Of a DNA stretch of 64,000 bases, positions 1 through 11,735 are shown one piece after another. The notes beneath the pieces are model-generated. The model was not told the origin of the DNA, made no database searches, and was given only the letters and a program-made list of their open reading frames with translations. Source of the DNA: Lycorma delicatula. Taxonomy: Eukaryota > Arthropoda > Insecta > Hemiptera > Fulgoridae. Position 1 is the stretch's first letter. Each line of letters starts with the position of its first letter. Both the position numbers and the translations under genes were made by a program. Location of the stretch: NCBI RefSeq assembly GCF_047948215.1, contig NC_134465.1:41887946-41951945 (forward strand), in the 5' to 3' direction.

Positions 1-1070
1 TAAATCGGTCAATCTTGATACATTGTTTGAAAAATATCGGAGTGGAAGGACCTTATTTGAAAATTATTTAAAAAGCAAGAAGTTTTTTCGTAAAGATCGG
101 TTCTAGTTTGATGTTGAAATTGACGTCGGGGTACCTCAAGGAAGTCATTTGTAGCCGATATTGTTTTTAATAAACGTAAATAAATTCTACTGCAAATTAA
201 AATTCCGTACAGTCTTCATGTATACGGATAACATAGTAATCTTGCCTGCGATAACTTGTTTGAAATAGCTAAATGGTTATTCTGTCTAAGAAGATGTCCC
301 GTTCGTTGCTATAGCGATGCAAATGTTTCCGGCAGATGTCCAAGCGCGTTTGTTTATACGACTGTGCGAGTTGTTTTGGGACCCATCTTGCACAGACTTT
401 ATGAAACCCAAGTCTGTTGTGGATGATTTCGTAGGCATAACCGTGACTAATTAGCAGACGATGTGCCGCTTCATCGATATTTACTCGTCTTTAGGATGAT
501 TTTTATTCTTTTATGAAATGGACTCACGAAAGGCGACTTTGCCTAAATAAAGATAAAACGGTTGCGGTTAATCTCAGAACCGTTTATAAACTTAGTAATA
601 AGTTTTCAATTATCATAGTTCATGATTGTAATTGTACTACGAATAATTACGGAATTGTAATATTTTTCAAAATGTAGAGGAATTTAGATATTTCGAAATT
701 AGTTTAGATAGTAAATTAAAATAGAATAGACATATAACAAATCTACTACAAAAACTTCATATAGTTACTAGTAAATTTGACTATCTCAGCGGTATATTAC
801 CTTCAAAAATAATGATTTTGTTTTATAAATCAAAGTTTGAATCGTTAATTAGGTTTGAAGTTGAAGTACGGGGCTCGACGGCAAACTATTAAACTGAAAA
901 GATTAAAAAGACTCAAAATAGAGTAATTGAAATAATTCTGAGAAACGACCGTCGGATGACAGGAAGGAGATGAAGGAAGGAAGGACGACAGGAAACTATT
1001 TTAATCCTTCAACAACGCAGGATCACTGTAGCTTTTTTTCAGTTAATATGTAAGTTCTATATGAAAAGTG
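1..1070 (+). pseudogene. Non-LTR retrotransposon reverse transcriptase relic (Jockey-like)
   Basis: Decayed C-terminal half of a LINE reverse transcriptase, cut by the window edge. At 128-145 the frame reads GVPQGS, the RT block before the catalytic motif. At 221-232 a degraded YTDN stands where the catalytic YADD should be. Further on, in shifting frames, come a leucine-rich stretch FEISLDSKLK (about 690-720) and a tail with TEKIKKTQNRVIEIILRN (about 893-950), typical of the connection region after the RT. Stops and frameshifts are frequent, so it is not functional. About 245-480 does not fit the RT frame and may be a nested insertion. Jockey assignment is inference from motif style. Confidence 0.6.
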
Positions 1071-1360
1071 AATTTAGAATTTAAAAAACAATTATGTTAC
1101 CGAAAGAAATAAAAGATATGACCAATTATAATTTGTTTAAGAAAGAATTATTACGGTGGCTAGCCTATGAAACTGTAAATATGTAGAATATCTGTTAATC
1201 TTATAGCAACAAACAGTTAAATCCTTTAATATTTTGTTACGATTGAAATATATATTTTTACGATGTCGCTAAATATTTTTCATAATTAATAGTATTTTTG
1301 TTATAAAATTACACTGTTATTACACTGCTCCGGAACCTCCGGAGCAGTTCCGGAACCTCC

Positions 1361-1884
1361 ACTGTTATTACACTGTTATTATAAAAGTACACTGTTTTGT
1401 TTTGTTTTTATTTTGTAATAAACTAGCTCCCAGTCTCAGCTTCGCTCGCGCTATATGGTTACTTGCGTTTCCTGTGGTGGTCAATCTTTTTATTTTATAT
1501 TTATTAGTCAAGTAACCGGAGGCAGGTGCAGTCAGTCACACATACAGTAAGGTCTTATATACCGCACACAGCTCGTCCCTCCCCACCGCCGCATGATCGC
1601 GTACTGGATACTTGTCCGGATCTGGGAACCAGATCCCGCCTCACACCTCACAGACGAACAGCATGTCTGAATGTATCGGAGGTTCCGGAGCACCACTGTT
1701 ATTACACTGTTATTATAAAAGTACACTGTTTTGTTTTTTTTTTATTTTGTAATAAACTAGCTCCCAGTCTCAGCTTCGCTCGCGCTATATGGTTACTTGC
1801 GTTTCCTGTGGTGGTCAATCTTTTTATTTTATATTTATTAGTCAAGTAACCGGAGGCAGGTGCAGTCAGTCACACATACAGTAA
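1361..1884. repeat. Pair of 190-bp direct repeats, 334-bp period
   Basis: 1361-1550 and 1695-1884 are almost identical, start to end, with no net length change. Each carries a CTTCGCTCGC segment and ends at CACACATACAGTAA. The 144-bp spacer is GC-richer than the surroundings and is bounded by short TCCGGAGG-type inverted repeats, which also occur at 1328-1360. This could be a tandemly duplicated promoter-like unit, as in some LINE 5' UTRs, or a small satellite; I see no coding capacity. The DNA just downstream (1885-2100) is also GC-richer. Confidence 0.75.
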
Positions 1885-2543
1885 CGGTGGCATATCGCAT
1901 TTCCCGTTGCTCAGTTGTTTCAGTCGAACGGGATCGGGCTGTGTGTATTCGGTCGCTTTCCAATCTCGACTGTCTTTCGTCTTCAGTCTCTGCCGCACGA
2001 ACAGTTTTCATCATACGTCCTTTTTTTGTATTTCTCCCGATTGAAGAATGTCTTTAAGGCATGGTATGATGTTTTGAAAAAAGAAGATCACAGAATTTAA
2101 AAGATCGGAGTTAAATACTTTACACGCTTTAAATTAGTAACGCACACATGATAAACAAAAGCGGCTATTTATTTATGTTTAAACAACTGTAAAAAATTGT
2201 AAATGAATAAATCGTAAAAATTACATATGCATGTGCGGTAAATCGATTGAAACTTAGGAATAACTGTACGTTAAAACCTCAGCCCTTTTCAAAATTAATC
2301 GATTCAAAAAAATGTTAGCTAAAAATTAAATTTTTCTTGAAAATCAAAGTCATTTTGAAAATTAAATAAGATTTAAGGAAGAAATAAAGTATTTTAAATT
2401 TCATTGTAAAATTTCGTTATGTCGGAGGTCCAAAAAAAATTAGCCTATGTTCACTGCAGGGTTTCAAAGTGTAGGTGTGCAAAATTTTAGACAAATCTAT
2501 CCGGTAGATCTCGAGTTAAGTTGGAACAGACAGACAAACATTG

Positions 2544-2546
<3 letters not shown>
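1885..2546. other. No gene seen; GC-richer start then AT-rich
   Basis: The first 215 bases after the direct repeats are relatively GC-rich and contain short open frames without recognisable protein similarity. The rest is AT-rich and anonymous. Confidence 0.4.

Positions 2547-2574
<28 letters not shown>
2547..2574. repeat. (TA)n microsatellite
   Basis: Uninterrupted TA dinucleotide run of about 28 bp. Confidence 0.95.
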
Positions 2575-2577
<3 letters not shown>

Positions 2578-3539
2578 GATATTATTTTTTAACTTTCTTT
2601 TTTAATATAATTATTAATATATTTTGTTTTCTATTTTTTTTTTATCGTGGATGTATTTGTACTGTATTAAATGGGAATTTGCTGATAAGGCTTTGAGTCA
2701 TGGCGAGACCCAAATATGTAAAATGAGGAAAAATATTTCTCTTCTGTTTTGTTCTAAACTATGTAAAAATTCTATCTTTTAAGTTACTCTTTATTGTTGT
2801 TAATGGATTTTTTTTTCTTAAATTTATTTTTCGATTTACATACTTCATTTTCACTCTCTTTTTTTATTATTGCAGTTTTAATTATTAGAAAATTTTTTAC
2901 GCGTTATAATATTTATCGAAATTGTTTTCTTTTTATATTAAATTCCAGAAAATAAAACAGTAGTATATTATTTTTATAAAATATATTTCATAGAATATTT
3001 TTTAAGGCCTGTAGGCAATACATACACGTATGAGGTTGTTCGTGTAAATGAATGTAAAAATAACAGGGGTTGGTTAGTTCGTAGTGCGTGTGTGTATGTG
3101 AACATTAAGGAGTATTGTGACTGATTGAATCGGTTATTCGAGAAGACAGTCGGTCTCTACTCGGTCACAAACTGTTGGTTTGGCTCTCTGGTCTTATAAG
3201 TGTTATATAGCAACATAGTTGTAAGTCTTTCACAAAGTGTCAGATGGTCTGTTCCTATCAAAATGTATAACATACGTATTCCCCTTTCTCTTATACGCAA
3301 CTACTCTTTTCTTATATAATCATTCATCTCTCTCATATTCCACTTATTTCTTATTATTTTCTTTTACCCGTTTTTATTCTATTTTTTATTTTAACTTCTG
3401 ACCACAATACCATTGAGATAACTGAATTTATCTTAATTTATTTAATTCATCGTCACAAATAAAAAAAATAAATATTTTACACTCGCATTTCTCCATTTAT
3501 ATACTATTTTCTTAAACTAATTCATCTGAATAACATAAC
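2575..3539. other. AT-rich DNA, nothing recognised
   Basis: No open frame with recognisable similarity on either strand. A less AT-rich patch lies at about 3060-3260. I could not assign it. Confidence 0.4.
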
Positions 3540-4110
3540 ACAGTCATCAGTTTGATCTCTGTCAGAATATCACCGATGCAAATACCTCTTCTGACATTTC
3601 CATCGGTATATTCACACAATCACCTTCGTATGTCTTACAATCACAACCACCTGTCACAAACTGCCATAATTTCTAATTTCGAGTTTTGGGCCGAGGAGTT
3701 TTCTTAAAATTCTTTTTTCAAATTCTACTTGATTTTTTCCTGAGAATTGTATTTGCCTTCCACACTCATTATAAAACAAAGATTTCATAACTTTTTCATT
3801 TCGCGTTTACGGATAAGAATTTTTTATTATAGTCTCATGAAAAGTGAAATCGATCCGTTTTTTTCATACTGGGTTTTGTTCTTTCTTTTCTTAAAACATT
3901 CCGGGTAATTAGAATTACAGTCCGAATTTACATTTTTGGAATCTTTTGATCGATTCTTCTTCTGAAATTCTAATTACTTTTAGAATACCTCTTTTATTTC
4001 TATTAAACTTCTTTCTACTTCTAATATACTGTTTTACCGGTACTTTAAAAACTGCTTTAATGCTGTTCTAATCAAGATTTTTGTAAGGTTACCTTTCATC
4101 CGTCCAAGTA
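3540..4110 (-). pseudogene. Decayed endonuclease/RT retroelement C-terminal part
   Basis: On the minus strand, broken frames yield VEFEKRILRKLLGPK, preceded by a degraded stretch that resembles the segment after the RT domain in the family at 59490-60660 and 62040-62745 (which has INKRRMLR in the equivalent place). No long frame survives. The assignment rests on this single recognisable block and the general character of the surrounding translation, so it is tentative. Confidence 0.4.
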
Positions 4111-4120
4111 TATACGGAAA

Positions 4121-4423
4121 CCCACCGGGTTGGTCTAGTGGTTAACGCGTCTTCCCAAATCAGCTGATTTGGAAGTCGAGAGTTACAGCGTTCGAGTCCT
4201 AGTAAAGCGAGTTATTTTTACACGGATTTGAATATTAGATCTTGGATACCGGTGTTCTTTGGTGGTTGGGTTTCAATTAACCACACATCTCAGGAATGGT
4301 CGAACTGAAAATGTACAAGATTAATTATACTTCATTTGCACTCATACATATCATCCTCATTCATCCTCTGAAGAATTATCTAAACGGTAGTTACCGGAGG
4401 CTAAACAGGAAAAAGAAAAAAGC
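4121..4423 (+). repeat. tRNA-derived SINE, family 1, full-length copy
   Basis: tRNA-like head with an A-box-like TGGTCTAGTGGTTA and a B-box-like GTTCGAGTCCT, a body with TACCGGTGTTCTTTGGTGG, and a tail GGAGGCTAAACAGG followed by an A-rich end. Between the boxes lies a perfect 18-bp palindrome (4155-4172) instead of a normal anticodon arm. Other copies or parts lie at 15688-15989, 16080-16352, 21563-21838, 21848-21994, 32166-32365, 34719-34872 and 45596-46100. Transcription by RNA polymerase III and mobilisation by a LINE are inferred from SINE biology. Confidence 0.85.
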
Positions 4424-4789
4424 ATATACCGAAGCAGTTCCCGTTTTATCGAGGAATAACATATCTATCCATTTCTATTTTGTCATCAGCATAACAGACC
4501 CGTATATACCGATAACAATAAAAATTTATTTATCTTAATCGATAGTCTTCGTGTGGTACCATTAAAATTGAAGTCCAACAATAATATGATTAGTAGTTTT
4601 TGAAATCTCCGTAATGGCTTTCCAACGTTGAAAGTTTTAGTTCAAATGTTCACTGCAAACATAAACTAATGTTCCGAGATTGGGTGATTAGAAATCTGAC
4701 GTGAATGCGTGAAATACATTTTCAGATTCGTGAAATACTATGTTATACAGTCCTTTACAATTCATTGTTTTTGTGAAAAATAAAAACTT
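4424..4789. other. AT-rich DNA, nothing recognised
   Basis: No supported gene, RNA or repeat seen between the SINE and the next repeat. Confidence 0.4.
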
Positions 4790-5439
4790 TGATGTGGACA
4801 CTATATGACTTCCTTATAAGCCTATTAAATTACATATACATATTTGTTTTTAAAGGAAAAGTACATAAAATTTTATTTCATTAATAACTTCTGATATTTT
4901 TTCATTTTTTAAAATTATTATTATTATCGTAATTTTTTTTTACAGTCGGAGGTTAATAATTATTAACAAATCAATATATTTAAATTAAAATAAAAAATAA
5001 AAAAGAAGATGAAGTCTGATTCGAATCAATGTGCCCTTGTAAGATCCAAATATTTCTCATTTGACTATAACTCTTTAACCAATGAAAATAAATACCACTT
5101 ACGATATATCGTTTAAAATCTCTCAATGAGGGCTTATTATTGCAGTTAAGAAAAAGTCCAAAAACCAAATTTTTTAAATGTTTGCCCTTTTTTGTCACTT
5201 TTGGTTCAGTCGATTGCAATCAAAAGGGTGATGCACAACTAGATGTTACAGTAATTCTAAATCCAAAATTTCAACATCCAACGTTTAATCGTTTTTGATT
5301 TATGCGAGATACGTACGCACGTATAGACGTCACGCTGAAACTAGTCAAAATGGATTCAGGGATGATCAAAATGGATATTTCCGTTGAAATTTGAAAATCG
5401 AAACTTTTCAAATATTTCCTTTACTTCCTACAAGGAGGT
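4790..5439 (+). mobile_element. Family A repeat, copy 1 (MITE-like)
   Basis: One of four copies (others 14304-14985, 41781-44045 split and inverted, 58580-59245). It begins GATGTGGACAC...ACTTCCTTATAAG and ends TTTACTTCCTACAAGG; the two ends are rough inverted copies, clearer in copies 3 and 4 (ACTTCCTTGTACG / CGTACAAGGAAGT). It carries a conserved interior with TCAAAATGGATTCAGGGAT. It has no coding capacity. Terminal inverted repeats without an ORF suggest a non-autonomous DNA transposon; no target duplication was established. Confidence 0.7.
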
Positions 5440-5572
5440 ATAAAACACCACTGCCAAAAAAAAGTCTCTTCAAGATTTGATAATTAAAGAACAGTTGATA
5501 ATTTTGTAGTATTTTTATGTAGTATGTACATACTATATAAATATAAAAAATATAATATAAATAAATATAAAT

Positions 5573-5574
<2 letters not shown>

Positions 5575-5614
<40 letters not shown>
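5575..5614. repeat. (AT)n microsatellite
   Basis: TA run within a longer AT-only stretch. A minus-strand open frame of Tyr/Ile repeats here is an artefact of the microsatellite. Confidence 0.95.
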
Positions 5615-5618
<4 letters not shown>

Positions 5619-5975
5619 ATAATATTTAATTGAATTTGATAATAAAGTTCATAATCTTTTCCATAAAAATGCATTTGTATTATTTTATCTGGTTTTCTCC
5701 ACCATAATCCACGGAAAGAACCTTACAAGTCGAGGACTTATCGTGTCGTTCCTCAGTAAAAATTGAGGTTAGACCATAAATTATTTTTTTCAAGAAATCT
5801 ATTGAAACAGTTTATAATTTCACACTAAGAGACATCAAAAAACAAATGAGACTTTATTATTATTAAATCATAAATAAATATTATCTGTTAGTTTTATTTT
5901 TATTGGAAAATCTAACCTTAAGACTGCTCTGAAAAATTAGCAAAATGTGTCTTATAAGGTTTTTCCCCTGTAGTC

Positions 5976-6013
<38 letters not shown>

Positions 6014-6015
6014 GA

Positions 6016-6265
6016 TATATGCCTATGACAATCCCGGTAAGGATTCCAACACGGGGTCATACACCTAAATCGGTTCAGCCGTTGAGCTGCTACATATTTA
6101 ACCGTGGAGTAAAAATACTTACATACATACATACATACATCCTAAATAGATTACTCATTTACGGTTAGTCGTGGAAAAACACGCCTAGTAAATAATAATA
6201 AAAATAAATAGATTTATAAAAGTTTTCCTAAACTACTGGGGGTCATAAATCTCAACGTCGACGTT
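6016..6265 (+). repeat. Family B repeat, copy 1
   Basis: Follows a (TA)n run at 5981-6010. Carries CTATGACAATCCCGGTAAGG, CGGTTCAGCCGTTGAGCTGC, a (CATA)n run and AAACACGCCTAGTAAATAAT. A second copy at 8192-8425 matches along its length. Related sequence forms the left end of family C and occurs at 35155-35296 (-). No coding capacity; class unknown. Confidence 0.7.
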
Positions 6266-6908
6266 TTTTTAATTTTAATTTTATTTTTTGTAATTTTATA
6301 ATGTTATTAAATAAGAAATAGTTATAAGAGTATAAACCACAATGAGTATATTTTAAAAGTAAATAAAAATATTTTAATTTTTCAAAGATCTAAATTTAAT
6401 GTACAAAATACAGCGGTTTTAGATTGTTTTTAAATTCGGAAGATTTTTTGTTATTAATAAAAGTTAATTTGTTTTTTGTTTTTCATAGACTTTATTAAAT
6501 AATTTTTTTCAGAATAAAATTTTCTACATGTTTTGGTAATAAAATTTAAGCATTTATTAGTCATTTAACAAATTTATTGCACTTCAAAACTAAAAAAATC
6601 TTTCGCCACCGAATTTTTTTGTTTTACATTGGACATCATGAAAACTACGGGAAATACAGTTCTTAGAACTGTTTTATTCGATTTTCAAATCAAAAAACAT
6701 AAGATATCATCAAGTTTATCCCTAATATAATAAAATTTCATCGGGGAAACTGAAATTCACGACCAATTTGTGCTAGCCGTAACAAGATAACAAAGCGTTT
6801 TCGGATATGTGTATAAAAGTTTTTCCTTATTTCAAACTCTAGAATCAATTTCCAGATTATTTCTCTTTCATTTTGAATCACATGCACATTATTTATATAT
6901 ATATATAT
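6266..6908. other. AT-rich DNA, nothing recognised
   Basis: No gene seen. It ends in a TA run that abuts the foldback element. Confidence 0.4.
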
Positions 6909-8153
6909 TAGGGTGGTCCAAATAGGACAAAATTTTTGTCGAAAAACCTGCACCCCCTGATTTAAAAGTACTCTCAAAAACAAAATTTTTGACGCGTTGA
7001 TGAACCCTTTCCGTTCGAAAAAGTCATCCCCCACTCCACTTGAATTTTAAAGGGGATTTAACATGGGTTTTAGGTTATTTTCAAGTCGTGACGATATAGC
7101 GCTAGCATGTTTCATCACAAAAATAACGTATATAAGGGTTTTTGGGGTCGGAGAACACGAATTTGAAGTCAAAAACTTATTTTGAAACATTGTAACTGTC
7201 AAAATCGCTGTCAATCAATTGACAACTAGCGTTCTCATGAAGGAAAATCAATGTTAGACATTACAAACAACGTTAATTAGGGTTTTTGGGGTCGGAGAAC
7301 ACGAATTTGAAGTAGAAAAACTCATTTTGGCTAGCTACGCTAGCTCTTTTTGATGAAGACATCTCAACTGAATTAAAACTGAAAATGGTTGAAAAACTAG
7401 CAATTACATTACATATGTAATTAATATAATAATAGAAATAGAAATCATAAAATTTTAACAACATTATATGAATAATTATATACATGAATATAAAATTTTT
7501 TAAATAAAATGAGAGTTGATCTTTTTGAATCTATCCTTCAGATTTTTTTTAATTGACAACGACTTCAACAGTTTTAATGTGTCAAAACAATTTTTTCACT
7601 TCAAATTCGTGTTTTCCGACCCCAAAAACCCTAATTAACGTTGTTTGTAATGTCTAACATTGTTTTTTCTACATAAAAAAGCTAGTTGTCAATTAATTGG
7701 CAGCGATTTTGACAGTTTTAACTTGTCAAAATAAGTTTTTAACTTGAAATTCGTGTTCTCCGACCTCGAAAACCCTTATTAACATTATTTGTAATGTCTA
7801 CCATTGATTTTTATACATAAAAACGCTAGTTGTCAATTGATTGACAGCAATTTTGACAGTTGTTGTGTCAAAATAAGTTTTTGACTTCAAATTCGTGTTC
7901 TCCGACCCCAAAAACCCTTATATACGTTATTTTTGAAGTTTTGTGATGAAACATGCAAGCGCTATATCGTAACGACTTGAAAATAACCTAAAACCCATGT
8001 TAAATCCCCTATAAAATTCAAGTGGAGTGGGGGATGACTTTTTTCGAACGGAAAGGGTTCATCAACGCGTCAAAAATTTTGTTTTTGAGAGTACTTTTAA
8101 ATCAGGGGGTGCACGTTTTTCGACAAAAATTTTGCCCTATTTGGACCACTCTA
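6909..8153. mobile_element. Foldback element with long, nearly identical inverted arms
   Basis: The left end (TTAGGGTGGTCCAAATAGG) and right end (CCTATTTGGACCACTCTAA) are inverted copies. The match continues with only scattered mismatches for more than 220 bp, and as a looser inverted similarity into the centre (arms about 6909-7330 and 7590-8153). Inside the arms, a unit of about 145 bp carrying GTCGGAGAACACGAATTTG is repeated: near 7140 and 7290 in one orientation, near 7600, 7750 and 7895 in the other. The element sits between TA runs, so the target is probably TA. No transposase is encoded. The two short mirror-image open frames in the arms are a by-product of the inverted repeat. Confidence 0.85.
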
Positions 8154-8191
8154 ATATATATATATATATATATACAGAGAGAGAGAGAGAG
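8154..8191. repeat. (TA)n then (GA)n microsatellite
   Basis: TA run immediately right of the foldback element, followed by a short GA run. Confidence 0.9.
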
Positions 8192-8425
8192 AGTCTATGA
8201 CACTTCCGGTAACTTAGGGATTCCAACGCGAGGTCAAACATCTAAATCGGTTCGGCCGTTGAGCTGCTACGATGGAACAAACATCCATGTATACATACAG
8301 TTTAAATACATCACATTCAATTTTGGGCAGTCATGTAAAAACACGCCTAGTAAATAATAATAAAAATAAATCGATTTATAAAAATTTTTCAAAACTATTG
8401 GAGATACGAAACTCAATGTCGAGTT
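8192..8425 (+). repeat. Family B repeat, copy 2
   Basis: Matches 6016-6265 in the same orientation: CTATGACACTTCCGGTAAC, CGGTTCGGCCGTTGAGCTGC and the near-identical AAACACGCCTAGTAAATAAT. The foldback element lies just upstream, between the two family B copies. Confidence 0.7.
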
Positions 8426-10499
8426 TTTATTTTTAATTTTTATTTTTATTTTTTAATTTTTTAATGTTACTGAAAAAGTTACGAAATTTTAAAATCTAAA
8501 TGAATTTTTTTCCTAAAAAGTTTTTAATTACTTAATTTTAAAAAATTGAAAAAAAAACCATAAAAACAGAGTTATTTAATTTAATAGTTTTTCTTTATAT
8601 ATAATCTAATATAATTGTTTTGTGTGTATTTTTCCTTGAACACAAAATACAGATGCTTTCACACCGGTAATAAAATAAATTTATTACACGTCAAGAAACA
8701 GAAAGAGATAAGAGAGAGAAAAAGAGAAAAAAACAAGAAGAAAAAAGAAAAACGTTTTCTTTTTAAGGTCTAAAGATAAAAGCACACACGTTATCAACAC
8801 TAACATGTACAATTTATAACACAGTACAGCAAACCAGAGCCGTCCCCCCTTTAAAACGGAAAAGCTGCTGAAATAGGAACGACGTACGCGGGTGGTCTGG
8901 AAACAGGTGGCAAAAGTAAATGGAAACTATGAATTATCCCGAACAAAGCCTGCCTCTTATTTCCCCCATTTTACCCTATTTTTCTGTTGCCGCACCGTCG
9001 TCGTCAACAGCCCCCCGTATACCTTATTCGTTTAACAACACGACATATATAGACCTGTGTATACGGATTAGAAAGCAGGTATGAAAATAATACATTAAAG
9101 ACACGGAAGTTTATTTGTTTGTACGTTATATATCTTGGAAATACAGTCGTTCAATCTTTTACAACTTCTACTTTAAGGAATAAATAAAAATAAAACCGGA
9201 AATAATTCTTATATAATTTTTATATTTTAGTACAATATATAGTTTCAACCGACTTTAAAATTAAAGGAAGTCTTTTAGAAATTTTAAAATAGGTTAGTTC
9301 TGGAGGAGTTAAATCTTTTAGTCTGTTTCCTATTCTTCTCTAATAACAATTTATCCATTATACCAAAATATAATCAAGTTATTTTCATTCAGTAGTAAAA
9401 AGTCAAAATTGTAAAACATACTTTACAACAATTTTTAATAAAAAAAACTATTTATTTACAAATTTGTTATTAATTACATAAAGATTAGAATAAAGCGGCC
9501 GATCCAAGGTGGCGGATAAAAAATTTCGATTATACCATAAAATAATAATTTTCTATATAAATCCTTGATTGTTATTATATCAATTACTATAAAATAAATT
9601 ACTATATAAATCCGCACTTGTTTCTACCTCCTAGTATCCTTCAATTATGAAATATTAAACTATTTCCATTTTTTAATACCATCATATATACGTATATACA
9701 TATACCGATGTCCCACGAAGAGGTATACACTTTTGATTTAGTATAACTCGCCCATTCCGCTACCAATTCTACTGAAACTTTACAGGCCTTTTAACGAAGG
9801 TTCTAAAAATGTTTCATGAAAATTTCAACCTTCTAGGATTTAGAAAAACAAAATGGCGGCTTTATAATAAAAACATCGATTTCAGACAAACCGCATTTTG
9901 TATTCATTACAAAATAGCTGGTAAAAATTATTACAAAACAGATGATAATTATTAACAGTTAGATAATTATTCACGGTTATGACTAATTAATTATTAACTT
10001 ATTTTCTTCAATCTTAACAGCTGTTCAACAATACATGCACCATAGAAGACGTATTTCTGGTACTGAAAAAGTAAAAATTTGTGAGTTAATAAATGGAGTT
10101 TAACGGTCCCGAAGGCAAGCAAAGTTTAAGATGCGTGTAGTTTTAGCGGATGAGACCCTTGTGAAGAGTCAGTTGTTGAGATATTTTTACATTTTAAGAG
10201 CAAGTATAGAAAATATTCACTTATCGATTATTTTAAAGCGTACAAACCCGGTAACACTTTCATAAAATATCGGAAATGAAAAAAAAGTGTTAATTTAATG
10301 GAAATTGTTATCTACTAAAGTAAATAGAAAAATATAATAAAATAATTTACCACTGTTCCGTTACATTACAAAATAACACTGCATGAATAACTATTTACAT
10401 GAATAACTAAATACAAAAAAATACGTTCTAAAAAATTGTCACATTTTTACTTTATGTTGTTTAAAACAAGAATATAAACATGCATGACAACTAGTCATG
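8426..10499. other. AT-rich DNA with a purine tract and a GC-richer patch
   Basis: A purine-only run lies at about 8699-8753. A GC-richer patch at 8870-9050 has no match elsewhere in the window and no convincing frame. 9700-10150 contains moderately complex sequence that I could not assign. Confidence 0.4.
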
Positions 10500-11735
10500 C
10501 ATAAAAAATCTTAACTAGAATTCTATACAGAAAATTAAGAGGAGAGTGGAAGAAGTGTTAGGAGAAGACCAATTTGGTTTCAGGAAAAGTATAGGGATAA
10601 GGGAAGCAATTTTAGGCCTCAGATTAATAGTAGAAGGAAGATTAAAGAAAAACAAACCAACATACTTGGCGTTTATAGACCTAGAAAAGGCATTCGATAA
10701 CGTAGACTGGGATAAAATGTTCAGCATTTTAAAAAAATTAGGGTTCAAATACAGAGATAGAAGAACAATTGCTAACATTTACAGGAACCAAACACCAACA
10801 GTAATAATTGAAGAACATAAGAAAGAAGCCGTATTAAGAAAGAGAGTCCGACAAGGATGTTCCCTATCCCCGTTATTTTTTAATCTTTACTTACAACTAG
10901 CAGTTAATGATGTTAAAGAACAATTTAGATTCGGAGTAACAGTACAAGGTGAAAAGATAAAGATGCTACGATTTGCCGATGATATAGTAATTCTAGCTGA
11001 GAGTAAAAAGGATTTAGAAGAAACAATGAACGGCATGGATGAAGTCCTACGCAAGAACTACCGCATGAAAATAAACAAGAACGAAACGAAGTAATGAAAT
11101 GTAATAGAAATAACAAAGATGGACCACTGAATGTGAAAATAGGAGGAGAAAAGATTATGGAGGTAGAAGAATTTTGTTATTTGGGAAGTACAATTACTAA
11201 AGATGGACGAAGCAGGGCTGACATAAAATGTCGAATAGCACAGGCGAAACGAGCCTTCAGTCAGAAATATAATTTGTTTACATCAAAAATTAATTTAAAT
11301 GTCAGGAAAAGATTTTTGAAAGTATATGTTTGGACCGTCGCTTTATATGGAAGTGAAACTTGGACGATCAGAGTATCTGAGAAGCTTTTGATACGTGGTG
11401 CTATAGGAGAATGTTAAAAATCAGGTGGGTAGATAAAGTGATAAATGAAGAGGTGTTGCAGCAAATACATGAAGAAAGAAGCATTTGGAAAAATGTAGCT
11501 AAAAGAAGAGGGAGACTTATAAGCCACATATTAAGGCATCCTGGAATAGTCGCTTTAATATTGGAGGGACAGGTAGAAGGAAAAAATTGTGTAGGTAGGC
11601 CACGTTTGGAATAAGCAAAACAAATTGTTCGGGATGTAGGATGTAGGGGGTATACCGAAATGAAACGACTAGCACTAGATAGGGAATCTTGGAGAGCTGC
11701 ATCAAACCAGTCAAATGACTGAACACAAAAAAAAA
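10500..11735 (+). pseudogene. RTE-like non-LTR retrotransposon, 3' half with reverse transcriptase
   Basis: 5'-truncated LINE of the endonuclease/reverse-transcriptase type. Successive frames, broken at about 11094 and 11410, show RT block A (AFIDLEKAFDNVDWDKM, about 10670), block B (RQGCSLSPLFFNLYL, about 10850), the catalytic FADDIVIL (about 10970), then EFCYLGSTITKDGRS, ALYGSETWTI and the C-terminal RMLKIRWVDKV. It ends GACTGAACACAAAAAAAAA, a short A-tail. The frameshift at 11094 and the later stop leave it inactive. It shares its 3' end with the copies at 31236-31893 and 35633-36097. The RTE clade is inferred from motif style. Confidence 0.85.

Noticed and set aside
1361..1884. A pair of LTRs of a short LTR retrotransposon
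   Set aside because: The spacer is only 144 bp, no TG...CA ends or primer-binding site are visible, and no gag/pol remnant lies between.
4125..4205. tRNA gene on the plus strand
   Set aside because: No cloverleaf: the anticodon arm is replaced by a palindrome, and the segment continues into the SINE body present in many copies.
6738..7034. A 98-codon frame, with a look-alike at 8022-8357
   Set aside because: Both are the same inverted arm of the foldback element and run out into TA repeats; no protein features.
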